Origin: a virus
Direction: 5' to 3' (one strand)
Virus record (IMG/VR): IMGVR_UViG_3300049448_000589
Coordinates: 1 to 34,051 of that record
Length of the DNA stretch: 34,051 nt
In this document: positions 9,097 through 17,416 of the stretch, piece by piece
Layout of the letters: each line of letters begins with the position of its first letter
Position numbering within the stretch: the first letter of the stretch is position 1
The notes under the pieces: generated by a model
Database searches by the model: none
What the model was told of the DNA's origin: nothing
What the model saw: only the letters and a program-made list of their open reading frames with translations
Position numbers and translations under genes: made by a program

Positions 9097-9813
9097 ATGG
9101 GATTTCAGGACAACAGTGGAGAGATTTTCATCGACGCGGTCCTCACAGACCTCGGTCGAGAGAAGCTGGCCCGAAACGATGGCAGCTTCGCGATCGTGCG
9201 GTGGCGCTGCGGAGACGATGAGATCGACTACCGCTTCTGGAACGAGCTGACCGGCTCGGATTCCAAGGATCGCAAGATCTTGGACACCCCCATCTTCGAG
9301 GCTTTCACCAACGAGAACTTCGCTCTGAAGTACCCGCTGGTGACCATCCGGAACGCGCGCCTCCAGTACCTTCCGGAGATGCAGTCGAAGCCGGCCTCGG
9401 TCACCCTCAAGGAGCAGACAGACTCGGTCGGCGGTGGCGCCTCGGTCATCGTCAGCCAGCAGATCGCCCGGTCCCAGACGATCCTCCCGGCTGAGATCGT
9501 AGACGTGAACTACTCCATCGAGCTGGACAACGACATCATCTTCGTCTCCGACCAGATCCCGGTCTCCATCACCCCCTTCGGAACCGCCAAGTACATCGTG
9601 CCGGCTGACTCGGGGATCCAGACCGCGGCCGGCGGGACGCAGTGCACGTTCAACCTCCGTGTCCAGACTCTGACTACAGAGATCTTCGACACGATGGTCG
9701 GAGCTCAGGTAGCGAAGCCTCGAACCATCACCACCACGGTCGTCGTCACCGGACAGCAGTCGGGCCTCTCGGTTCGCCTTCCGGTTTCGGTGGTCGAGTT
9801 CGCGACCTCCTAA
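9097..9813 (+). CDS. Virion-associated protein, related to the 216-902 protein
   Basis: This 238-residue protein has an ideal SD (AAGGAG, 9083-9088) eight bases before its ATG. It starts MGFQDNSGEIFIDAVLTDLG and contains CGDDEIDY near residues 42-49 and ARLQYLPEM near 87-95. Those features align with the 216-902 protein in the same order. The remainder is beta-rich with several SVTL/VSIT-type strands and ends in LPVSVVEFATS. The N-terminal LTxxGR and GDDEIDY pattern recurs in uncharacterised structural proteins of large phages, from memory. The two copies bracket the FN3 trio, so they may be adaptor proteins for it. The gene is 12 nt from the next one, with which it is probably co-transcribed. 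Confidence 0.78.
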   Translation: MGFQDNSGEIFIDAVLTDLGREKLARNDGSFAIVRWRCGDDEIDYRFWNELTGSDSKDRKILDTPIFEAFTNENFALKYPLVTIRNARLQYLPEMQSKPASVTLKEQTDSVGGGASVIVSQQIARSQTILPAEIVDVNYSIELDNDIIFVSDQIPVSITPFGTAKYIVPADSGIQTAAGGTQCTFNLRVQTLTTEIFDTMVGAQVAKPRTITTTVVVTGQQSGLSVRLPVSVVEFATS

Positions 9814-9825
9814 GGAGAAGACCCA

Positions 9826-10821
9826 GTGAGCTTCAAGACATTCGATCTAGCACACGACGTCGCCTCCGTCATCTCGGCAATCAACGAGGTGGTCTCGGTC
9901 TCGTCGTCGATCTACGCCAACGACCTGAACGTGAAGTTCTTCACGAACATCGCTTCAGCCTCGGCGGGTACGGACCTCGGCGGATACTGGGAGTCGGTCT
10001 ACGACTCCAGCCCCACCTCGTCTCTGTCCACCGCCCTGATGGACTTCACGTACGGCTACCACACCAGCTCGCTGTTCAACTTGCCGGTCACGGTCTCTTC
10101 GTCCCAGAACGAGAAGATCAAGATCTACCGCATGATGGCCAGCACGCTGCTCGGTGACCCCAACGCGCAGTTCGTCATCAACAACCAGTCCCGTCCCCAG
10201 TGCTTCTTCATCATGGTGAAGCGCAACATCTCGAAGGACGAGATCAAGAAGGGCGCGACCAGCCTGGTGTTCAACACCACCGCAGTCCCCGGCCAGTTCT
10301 CTGGCTCGGACGACGGCGCGGCCACCAGCTTCAAGCAGGGACCTGGCGGAGACTACGCCCCGCTGAAGTACAACGCCACCGGCTCGGAAATCGGCCAGGT
10401 GTGGTACAACGCGGGCGTCATCATCGTCCCCGATGCCACCTACCCGGCGTCCCAGACCTGGTCAGGAACGGTCAACCTGGCACAGGCCGAGTCGTCCTCC
10501 TCGATCAACCAGTTGGTCGACGGGTTCCGGAAGGTCATCGACAAGATCAACTTCCACAACCAGACCAACCTGTTCAGCACGGCGTACTTCTGCCGCGCAG
10601 AGAACACGGAGTTCAACTACTCCTCCAACCCCACCTTCGTGGACGACAACCAGCGCATCCGTGTCACGTCGGGCTCGAACATCCTGCAGACCAGGACGTA
10701 CATCACGACGATCGGTCTCTACGACGCGAACGACAACCTGCTGGCAGCTGCGAAGGTCAACAAGCCGATCACGAAGTCCCCGGACAACGAGGGCATCTTC
10801 CGCATCCGGTTGGACTACTAA
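9826..10821 (+). CDS. Probable virion structural protein
   Basis: The 331-residue product starts at GTG 9826 behind a strong AAGGAG SD that overlaps the previous stop. The N-terminal 100 residues are Ser/Thr-rich. Residues about 100-331 resemble the C-terminal part of the next protein. Shared landmarks are VWYNAGVIIVPD against VFYNEGLIVITD, AYFCRAENTEFNYSSNPTF against VFQCRVGAGQANGSNNPTF, and ITTIGLYDANDNLLAAAKV against ISAVGIYNEDHKLVAVAKL. Both end in an RIRLDY/RLRMDF strand. From memory this FxCRA...NPTF region occurs in structural proteins of large aquatic phages, with no known function. It has no signal peptide or enzymatic motif. Confidence 0.75.
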   Translation: MSFKTFDLAHDVASVISAINEVVSVSSSIYANDLNVKFFTNIASASAGTDLGGYWESVYDSSPTSSLSTALMDFTYGYHTSSLFNLPVTVSSSQNEKIKIYRMMASTLLGDPNAQFVINNQSRPQCFFIMVKRNISKDEIKKGATSLVFNTTAVPGQFSGSDDGAATSFKQGPGGDYAPLKYNATGSEIGQVWYNAGVIIVPDATYPASQTWSGTVNLAQAESSSSINQLVDGFRKVIDKINFHNQTNLFSTAYFCRAENTEFNYSSNPTFVDDNQRIRVTSGSNILQTRTYITTIGLYDANDNLLAAAKVNKPITKSPDNEGIFRIRLDY

Positions 10822-10822
10822 G

Positions 10823-10840
10823 CTCGGGAGGGCTCCCGAG
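10823..10840 (+). promoter_or_regulatory. Hairpin enclosing the SD and touching the GTG start of the next gene
   Basis: CTCGGGAG (10823-10830) and CTCCCGAG (10833-10840) are exact inverted repeats. Allowing a GGGC loop, seven base pairs form. The SD, GGGAGG (10826-10831), lies in the 5' arm and loop. The last base of the 3' arm is the G of the GTG start. Folding would hide the ribosome site of the LamG-domain gene. There is no T-run, so it is not an intrinsic terminator. Translational control or RNA processing is inferred. Confidence 0.5.
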
Positions 10841-12669
10841 TGAGCGTCTACTTCAAGTTCGAAGAGAAGGACATCCTTTGGGCGGTGATCACCACCACCC
10901 CGAGGATCGTCCTTGCCTCCGGTTCGGCAGGTTGGCACGGGAACGTCGGTCCGTCCAGCTCGCTGAGCCTGTACGAAGGAGTGCGCGCTCGTACTGACGT
11001 CGGTCCCCTCGCCGCATCTGGCCTCAACCTCTTCCCCATCGATCCGGTCGACACCAACTCCATCGACCGGACCATCTTCGTCTCCGGCAGCTACCCGAGC
11101 ACCGGATCGGTCCACTTCGTCAAGGCCCACAATCAGGACGTCAGCGGGATCGCCGGTGCCGCAGACTTCCTGATCACCCAGGACGACTGGTACGAGGAGC
11201 ACTTCAACCCGGTCGCCAACCTCTTCGACTACTACTCTACAGTCAACAGCGAGTACTTCACGGGGTCCTACGACTTCTACTCCCTGTTCTTCTGGCAGAA
11301 CCTCCCGCACAGCGGTTCCTACGTCAGCTTCCAGGGCCAGCTCCTTCCCACTGTCAGCTCGAGCTTCACCCTGGAAGTCCAGGCGAAGCCGATGCAGGTG
11401 ACCGGAACCGCGGACTTCGTCCTGCAGGCGCAGAAGGGTCGCTTCAAGTTCTACATCACCGGCTCCACCGGCCAGCTGGCCTTTACGGATGGGGCGACCA
11501 TCCTTACCTCCTCCGTGGCTTTGCAGCGGGGTGTATGGGCGGACTGCCTGTTCGTGGCCAACGGGTCCTCGGCGTCCTTCTACATCAACACCGGCAGCGC
11601 AGGTACGTACGCCTATACGGGCACGCTCGCGGTTCCTCTGACAGCGTCGGGGTTCCTCACGGTGGGTTCCGAGATCATCAACAGCTCGTCGATCAACGGC
11701 ATCGGCACCGCCTCCTTCACGGCATCGAACCTCATCCCGTTCAACTCCTACTTCGGGTACATGTACGACTCGAGGATCTGGAACCGGGCCCTCTCTGTCG
11801 GAGCGATCTCTGGCACCTGGAACCAGGTGAACACCACTTCCGGATCGGACCCGACCTTCGTCCACTACGCCCGATTCAATGACGGGCCCAAGGGACATGC
11901 CCATCCGTACGTCCAGGGATCTGGAGCGTTCGACTACGGCAATGGGGCGAGCTCTCTGCATGGGGACTTCCACAACTTCAACAACACCCTGCCCATTGCT
12001 CCCACCTGGCAGCCGGTGGACAACCCCAACGCCATCGGGACCTTGACCAGGATCAACGACAGGGTGGACTTTTTCAGGATCGTCCACGTTCCGTCCATGT
12101 TCTACGGCAGGCAGATCGCCACCGGCTCGGTGTACATGGTCTGCAATGCCTTTATGAACAAGGGCATCCAGCGCGTGATCCAGGACGACGGACACGGCCG
12201 CCTGTACGTTTCCGGCTCCATGTCTCGGCAGGTCTCCGGGGAGAACTTCTCTGGCCTGAAGTGGAACAAGGTCGGCAACGTGTTCTACAACGAGGGCCTG
12301 ATCGTCATCACGGATCCCGCCTTCGCCGACTTCGGGGACATCAACCAGGACGCCAGTCCGGCGTTCCCCGACACCCTGCAGATCGCCTTCTCTGGCCAGG
12401 AGAAGATCACTACCAAGGTCTTCCAGTGCCGGGTCGGTGCAGGGCAGGCGAACGGGTCCAACAACCCGACCTTCAGCTCCCTGAATCTGGACCCGAAGAG
12501 CCAGTTCTACAACAAGCGCATCGTGAAGAACTCTCCCCTCACGACTTGGATCTCCGCTGTAGGAATCTACAACGAGGACCACAAGCTCGTCGCCGTCGCC
12601 AAGCTCGCCTCTCCCATCCGCAAGCGCGAAAAGGACAAGCTCCTCATTCGTTTGCGTATGGACTTTTAG
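10840..12669 (+). CDS. Virion protein with LamG-like domain and C-terminal region shared with its neighbour
   Basis: The 609-residue protein starts at GTG 10840, whose SD sits inside a hairpin. Residues about 167-324 form a LamG/concanavalin-A-like jelly roll. The pattern FTLEVQAKP, then GRFKFYITGSTGQLAFTDG, then WADCLFVANGSSASFYIN and finally GYMYDSRIWNRALS is typical of the LamG_3 type. Such domains often bind glycans or decorate virion surfaces. Residues about 405-609 match the protein encoded just upstream, including the NPTF and VGIYNEDHKLVAVAKL landmarks and the final RLRMDF. It can be read as the upstream protein with a different N-terminus and an inserted LamG domain. A host-contact or fibre role is likely but inferred. 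Confidence 0.78.
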   Translation: MSVYFKFEEKDILWAVITTTPRIVLASGSAGWHGNVGPSSSLSLYEGVRARTDVGPLAASGLNLFPIDPVDTNSIDRTIFVSGSYPSTGSVHFVKAHNQDVSGIAGAADFLITQDDWYEEHFNPVANLFDYYSTVNSEYFTGSYDFYSLFFWQNLPHSGSYVSFQGQLLPTVSSSFTLEVQAKPMQVTGTADFVLQAQKGRFKFYITGSTGQLAFTDGATILTSSVALQRGVWADCLFVANGSSASFYINTGSAGTYAYTGTLAVPLTASGFLTVGSEIINSSSINGIGTASFTASNLIPFNSYFGYMYDSRIWNRALSVGAISGTWNQVNTTSGSDPTFVHYARFNDGPKGHAHPYVQGSGAFDYGNGASSLHGDFHNFNNTLPIAPTWQPVDNPNAIGTLTRINDRVDFFRIVHVPSMFYGRQIATGSVYMVCNAFMNKGIQRVIQDDGHGRLYVSGSMSRQVSGENFSGLKWNKVGNVFYNEGLIVITDPAFADFGDINQDASPAFPDTLQIAFSGQEKITTKVFQCRVGAGQANGSNNPTFSSLNLDPKSQFYNKRIVKNSPLTTWISAVGIYNEDHKLVAVAKLASPIRKREKDKLLIRLRMDF

Positions 12670-12684
12670 ACCAACAGAGACTCC

Positions 12685-12690
12685 TACTTA
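12685..12690 (+). promoter_or_regulatory. TACTTA element before the resolvase gene
   Basis: The 26-nt gap between 12669 and 12696 contains CCTACTTATC, a relative of the TATTTAGA elements elsewhere. It ends only 5 nt before the GTG start, and no SD is visible there. If it is a promoter -10, the message would be leaderless. It could instead be chance. Confidence 0.2.
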
Positions 12691-12695
12691 TCCCC

Positions 12696-13283
12696 GTGAT
12701 ATTCGGGTGGGATGTGTCTACAGCCATCGTCGGGTTTGCCGCGTTCACCAACGACGGCAAATACGTCGCGTCTCGTTACTGCGACCTGCGCAAGGCGGAC
12801 GATGTGTTCGAAGACAAGGCTTCCGTCCTGAACTACAAGGCGGATCGGGTCGCGGAGTTCGTCGAAGAGATGTTCGACAAGTACGCGGATCCAGACGGTG
12901 ACTGCCACTTCGTAGAAGACCGGCTCGCCGGATTCTCTGGCGGGGGATCGAACGCCGGCACCATCATGAGACTGGCCGCATTCAACGCCATGGTCTGCTG
13001 GATGATCTGGTGCAAGTGGCGAGGCTGTGGCCATATCGGCGCGATCCATCCTTCGACCGTGAAGGCCAACATGAAGACCCAGGGTCTTCTGGTTCCCAAG
13101 GGAGGGGACAAGAAGGAGATCACTCTGAAGTGGGTGATGTCCAAGGAGCCAGGCTTCCCGATCGTCAGGAACAAGAACGACAACCCGCAGCCCTACTGCT
13201 ACGACCAGGCAGACGCCTACATTACTGCAAGAGCAGGTTTCCTGCTCAGGAAGAAATTCTGCACCCATGCGCCAAGAAGTTAA
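12696..13283 (+). CDS. RuvC-like Holliday junction resolvase
   Basis: This 195-residue protein has the RNase H-like RuvC core. The first strand reads FGWDVSTAIVGFA with Asp6. The second acidic motif, HFVEDRLAGFSGGGSNAG, has Glu74. The last motif, YDQADAYITARAG, supplies Asp170 and Asp173. E. coli RuvC uses D7, E66, D138 and D141, so the full D-E-D-D set and the final three-residue spacing are kept. RuvC family members cut four-way DNA junctions symmetrically; a phage form would resolve branched DNA before packaging, as T4 endonuclease VII does. GTG 12696 is the only plausible start: the open frame continues upstream only as a shadow of the previous gene. No SD is visible. The 3' end overlaps the primase gene by 17 nt, implying coupled expression. 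Confidence 0.82.
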   Translation: MIFGWDVSTAIVGFAAFTNDGKYVASRYCDLRKADDVFEDKASVLNYKADRVAEFVEEMFDKYADPDGDCHFVEDRLAGFSGGGSNAGTIMRLAAFNAMVCWMIWCKWRGCGHIGAIHPSTVKANMKTQGLLVPKGGDKKEITLKWVMSKEPGFPIVRNKNDNPQPYCYDQADAYITARAGFLLRKKFCTHAPRS

Positions 13284-14232
13284 GCTCGCCGCCCTGAGGA
13301 CAGCCCTCCGTCAAGAGGGAGAAGTCAAGGGCGACGAGGCGGTCTTCTTTTGTCCGGACCCGCCGATCGGGCATGGGAACCCGCGCAACCGGCCCATGGG
13401 ACAGCTGAGTGTGAACCTGAAGACCGACTGGTTCAACTGCTGGAGCTGTGGGTTCAAGGGCCGGAACATCTACCGACTCCTGACGGTCCGCGGGAAGACC
13501 AAGGCTTCGCAGGAGTACTTGGAGGAGATCGAGGAAACCCGGCGCGGATCCAGCCGGTGTATGGTCATCGACGTACCGGAGAAGGTGTACGACCCTCCGG
13601 CTCTCCCACCTGAGTTCAAGTCCCTCTCCGTGACCTCCAGAAGCCCCTACTACAAGCAGGCCATGGCCTACATGGGGCGGAGGGGAATGGACCTCTCCGA
13701 TGTGCTCCGGTGGAAGTTGGGCTACTGTGAGAGCGGGGAGATGGCCGGACGCATCATCATCCCGAGCTTCGACGAATACGGCGAGCTGAACTTCTGCGTG
13801 GGCCGGACGTTCTACGAGCACGAGTCCTATCGCTACAAACCGTATCCGATGCACCAGTGCAAGGACATCGTTTGGAACGACTACCTAGTCGATTGGACCC
13901 AACCTGTGGTAATCACCGAGGGTCCGTTCGATGCCTTCGTCGCATCTGACAACGCGACGATCCTTCAAGGAACGATCCTGCCGGAGTCTCTCGTCCGGAA
14001 GATCGTCATCAGCGGTGTCGATGTCTACTTCGCCATGGACGCGGACGCCTTCAAGCGTCAGCTGCAGTACATAGAATTGTTCCTCTCATACGGAATCGGG
14101 TGTCGTTACATCAGCACCCGAGGGAAGAAGGACCTTGGAGCCATGACCAAGTCAGAATTTCAACAGCGTAAGCAGGCGGCGATGCTCGTCAGGAACGAGC
14201 TCGACATCCTGAAGATGAGGGTGTTGGCTTGA
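13267..14232 (+). CDS. DNA primase, DnaG/T4 gp61 type
   Basis: The 321-residue protein has a CHC2-type zinc site with Cys29, His36, Cys58 and Cys61 (FFCPDPPIGH and NCWSCGFKG). A TOPRIM catalytic domain follows, with Glu218 in VVITEGPFDAF and Asp258/Asp260 in YFAMDADAFK. These residues bind the metal ions needed for RNA primer synthesis. The length is near that of T4 gp61 (342 aa) and well below cellular DnaG; the C-terminal helicase-binding domain of DnaG appears absent. No replicative helicase gene is present in this window, so the partner must be elsewhere or come from the host. The ATG at 13267 lies inside the resolvase gene. The stop overlaps the TTG start of the next gene. Confidence 0.85.
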   Translation: MRQEVKLAALRTALRQEGEVKGDEAVFFCPDPPIGHGNPRNRPMGQLSVNLKTDWFNCWSCGFKGRNIYRLLTVRGKTKASQEYLEEIEETRRGSSRCMVIDVPEKVYDPPALPPEFKSLSVTSRSPYYKQAMAYMGRRGMDLSDVLRWKLGYCESGEMAGRIIIPSFDEYGELNFCVGRTFYEHESYRYKPYPMHQCKDIVWNDYLVDWTQPVVITEGPFDAFVASDNATILQGTILPESLVRKIVISGVDVYFAMDADAFKRQLQYIELFLSYGIGCRYISTRGKKDLGAMTKSEFQQRKQAAMLVRNELDILKMRVLA

Positions 14233-17200
14233 GAATTGCGCACATCAGCGACGTCCACATCAGAAACCTCAAGTTCCACAGCGACTACCGTCGTGTGTTC
14301 GAGAACTTGTACAAGAAGCTCGAGGAGCTCAAGCCTGACCTGGTGGTGAACACCGGAGACACTGCCCACACCAAGACACAGATCTCACCGGAGTTTGTGG
14401 AGATGACCTCGGAGCACATCCGTAGGGTCATCGAGATCGCGCCGTACCACATCATCCTTGGCAATCACGACCTCAACCTCATGAACTCCGACAGACAGGA
14501 CGCGATCACGCCGATCGTGGACTCCATCGGGAATGACCGCGTCCATCTCCACAAGAAGAGCGGGCTGGTCGAGGTGCAGCTGAAGTACGAGGACGACCCG
14601 TTCAACCTCTGGGTCTTCGGCATCGGGGACTCGGAGAATTATCCGACTCCCGAGCAGTGGGCAAAGTACAAGGAGCGCATCAACATCGGCCTGTTCCACG
14701 GGTCGATCTCTCGCTGCCTCACGGACTCGAACTGGCGGATGACGCACACGGAGCATGACCTGACCATCTTCGAGGGTCTGGATTACGTGCTCATGGGAGA
14801 CATCCACAAGCAGCAGTTCATGGACCAGGAGAAGCGGATCGGCTACGCCGGCTCGCTCGTCCAACAGAACTTCGGTGAGGACATCAACAAGGGCTTCCTG
14901 ATCTGGGACATCGAAGACAAGGTGACCCACAAGGTTTTCCCGGTCTTCCTCTCGGGATCCAGGAAGTTCTACACGGTCAAGCTGGACGAGGAGCTCAAGC
15001 TCCCCGAGATCGCTCTCGAAGAGAACGCCAGGATCCGTGTCAGCCCTCCCCGCCAGCTCACCCTGGTGGAACAGAAGGAGATCGAGCGCCAGGTCCGGAA
15101 GCGGTACAACCCGCACGACGTCATCACCCTGTCCGCCGGCCACGTGGCCATGGGGCAGACGCAGGTCGGCAAGAAGCTGATCGGTACGGAGAACCTGCGC
15201 CAGCTCGCGGTCCAGGAACGACTCCTCAGGGACTGGCTCAAGCGCCACGGTATCGGAGAGAAGCATACGGAGCTCTGCCTGGAGCTCAACCGGAAGTACC
15301 AGGTGTCTTTCGAACAGGAGGACGAGACGGCCAGGAACATCTCCTGGCGACTCAACGCCATCCTCTGGTCCAACATGTTCAACTACGGCGAGAACAACGT
15401 CGTGGACTTCAACAACATCAAGGGTCTGACGGGCATCTTCGCCGAGAACAGCAAGGGTAAGTCCTCCTTCATCGATGTCATCATGGAGGCGCTGTACGAC
15501 AAGGTCACGAAGAACATCGGCAAGAACCTCCACATGATCAATGACAACAAGGACGTCGCGTCCATGGTTGCCGACATCACGGCGGAGGACAAGAACTATA
15601 GCATCGAGCGCAAGATCGACCGGGTCAAGTACGGCAAGATGAAGTTCAACGGTGACGAGAAGGAGTGGGGCAAGACCTCCTGCGACTTCTATGTCACCGA
15701 TCCGCAGGGCGTGAAGGAGTCCCTGAACGCCGACCTGCGTCCGGGAACGGAGCGGAACATCCGCCAGCGGCTGGGCAACTTCGAAGACTTCATGCTCACC
15801 AGCCTGACCTCGCAGGTCAACACGATGGACATCATCTCCTGCAAGGAGACGGACCGGAAGAAGATCCTGTACAAGTTCCTCGATCTGGACATCTTCGAAC
15901 AGAAGGGGATGAAGGCCAAGGACGACTCCCGTGAGTGGTACACGAAGCTCGGCAACCTGGAAGACTCCGGGGTGCAGGAGCATGTCTCCAAGTACCGCTC
16001 ACGCGCAGCCACTATTTCAGGGGAGATCACGGTCCTGGAGGCGGAGCTGGAGCAGTCCAAGATCCAGCAGAAGGCCCTGAACGACCAGGTGATGTCGCTC
16101 AGCTCCCAAAAGATGAAGGTGGACCTACACCCCGAGACGCTCGCGCAGGCGCAGTCCAAGATCAAGGCGGCCGACGGGAGCATCACGCTTCTCCGAGAGA
16201 AGATCGGAAAGAAGCAGGCCGAGCTGCTGGACTACGAGACGAGGCTGTCCAAGATCTCGGAGGCCACGAACCTGGAGGAGCTCAAGGCCGCTTCGGATCG
16301 TTACCTGGACGTGCGGAACGAGCTGCAGCAGGTGGTCAGCCGTCGTGAGAAGGCGGAGCAGACCCTCCAGCTCCACAAGAAGAAGCTGCCGCTCCTGAAG
16401 GAAGTCCCGTGTGGGGACCAGTTCCCCGAGTGCAAGTTCCTAGTGGACGCCTTCAATTCTCAGAAGAAGATCCCCTCGTGGGAGGAAGAGCTCGGAATCA
16501 TCAAGTCGGAAGAAGCTACCCTCCGCTCTGAGCACCAGAAGGTAGAGCCGCTTTCCAAGCAGTACACAGAGGAGCTTCAGAAAATCCAGCGTCGCAGTTC
16601 TCTCGTGGCGGAACAGAAGAACGGGAAGCTCGAGCTGGAGAACTACCGACTGAAGGTGAAGGACTTCGAAGCGAAGAAGGTCAGCGCCCAGCTGGAGATC
16701 GACCGCGCAGCAGAGGCTCAAGCTTCTCTCCTCCGGAACCAGGAGCTGGACGAGCAGATCTCTCAGTTGGTCGAGGAGAAGGAGGCGGAGGAACGCTCCG
16801 GTTCCAAGATGCAGGGTCGGCTCAACGAGCTGAACCACGAGCGCGGCGGCCAGGAGACCATCCTGACGAAGCTGGAGGCGGAGCTCTCGATCCTGCAGGA
16901 CGTCAAGGACCGCTGCACGGCCTTCGAGCACTACGTCTCGGCCATGGGCAAGGACGGGATCGCGTACGACATCCTGACGCAGAAGCTGCCGGTCATCAAT
17001 GAGGAGATCAACAAGATCCTCGGGAACTCGGCGGACTTCGGAGTCGTCATCGAACACGATCCGGAAGAGCAGAGTATCCGTCTCTATCTCCAGTACGGGG
17101 AGTACAAGCCCCGCATCCTGGAACTTGGAGGCGGAGCGGAAAAGATGTTGGCCTCTGTGGCCATCAGGACCGCGCTGCTCTCGATCTCGAACCTGCCGAA

Positions 17201-17402
17201 GACCAACATGTTCATCATCGACGAGGGATTCGGGAAGCTCGACCCCAAGAATCTAGAGTCTGTAGGCCGTATGTTCGACTACCTAAGAACGGTATTCGAA
17301 CACGTCATCGTCATCAGCCACATCGAGTCGATGAAGGACATGGTCGACAACATCATCGAGATCACGACGGACGAGGAAGGTTACTCGCACATCGAGGTCT
17401 GA
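14229..17402 (+). CDS. Fused SbcD/Mre11 nuclease and SbcC/Rad50 ATPase (T4 gp47-gp46 equivalent)
   Basis: One 1057-residue frame holds both halves of the Mre11-Rad50 complex. Residues 1 to about 350 are the calcineurin-like nuclease: D8/H10 (ISDVHIRN), D44 (TGDTAH), N79-H80-D81 (LGNHDLN), H157 (FHGSI) and D191/H193 (MGDIHKQ). From about 373 the Rad50 head begins, with a Walker A at 405-412 (AENSKGKS, Lys411). Long coiled coils cover roughly 580-900. The hook at the coil apex is C728-X6-C735 rather than the usual CXXC. The signature is ELGGGAEK (965-972) and the Walker B is FIIDEGFGKLD with D998/E999. The complex resects and processes DNA ends for recombination. In T4 and bacteria these are two genes, so the fusion is unusual. 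It starts at TTG, overlapping the primase TGA (TTGA). Confidence 0.9.
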   Translation: MRIAHISDVHIRNLKFHSDYRRVFENLYKKLEELKPDLVVNTGDTAHTKTQISPEFVEMTSEHIRRVIEIAPYHIILGNHDLNLMNSDRQDAITPIVDSIGNDRVHLHKKSGLVEVQLKYEDDPFNLWVFGIGDSENYPTPEQWAKYKERINIGLFHGSISRCLTDSNWRMTHTEHDLTIFEGLDYVLMGDIHKQQFMDQEKRIGYAGSLVQQNFGEDINKGFLIWDIEDKVTHKVFPVFLSGSRKFYTVKLDEELKLPEIALEENARIRVSPPRQLTLVEQKEIERQVRKRYNPHDVITLSAGHVAMGQTQVGKKLIGTENLRQLAVQERLLRDWLKRHGIGEKHTELCLELNRKYQVSFEQEDETARNISWRLNAILWSNMFNYGENNVVDFNNIKGLTGIFAENSKGKSSFIDVIMEALYDKVTKNIGKNLHMINDNKDVASMVADITAEDKNYSIERKIDRVKYGKMKFNGDEKEWGKTSCDFYVTDPQGVKESLNADLRPGTERNIRQRLGNFEDFMLTSLTSQVNTMDIISCKETDRKKILYKFLDLDIFEQKGMKAKDDSREWYTKLGNLEDSGVQEHVSKYRSRAATISGEITVLEAELEQSKIQQKALNDQVMSLSSQKMKVDLHPETLAQAQSKIKAADGSITLLREKIGKKQAELLDYETRLSKISEATNLEELKAASDRYLDVRNELQQVVSRREKAEQTLQLHKKKLPLLKEVPCGDQFPECKFLVDAFNSQKKIPSWEEELGIIKSEEATLRSEHQKVEPLSKQYTEELQKIQRRSSLVAEQKNGKLELENYRLKVKDFEAKKVSAQLEIDRAAEAQASLLRNQELDEQISQLVEEKEAEERSGSKMQGRLNELNHERGGQETILTKLEAELSILQDVKDRCTAFEHYVSAMGKDGIAYDILTQKLPVINEEINKILGNSADFGVVIEHDPEEQSIRLYLQYGEYKPRILELGGGAEKMLASVAIRTALLSISNLPKTNMFIIDEGFGKLDPKNLESVGRMFDYLRTVFEHVIVISHIESMKDMVDNIIEITTDEEGYSHIEV

Positions 17403-17416
17403 AAGGGAATCGGAGA

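Noticed and set aside
10462-12582. A 706-codon minus-strand open frame
   Set aside because: It is the antisense shadow of the LamG-domain gene and its neighbour, with the same Val/Arg/Asp/Gly-rich composition as other shadows. No start signal or motif was found.
12261-12695. Upstream extension of the resolvase frame
   Set aside because: It overlaps the LamG-domain gene in another frame and encodes low-complexity Arg/Gln-rich sequence. The RuvC fold begins at GTG 12696, six residues from its catalytic Asp.
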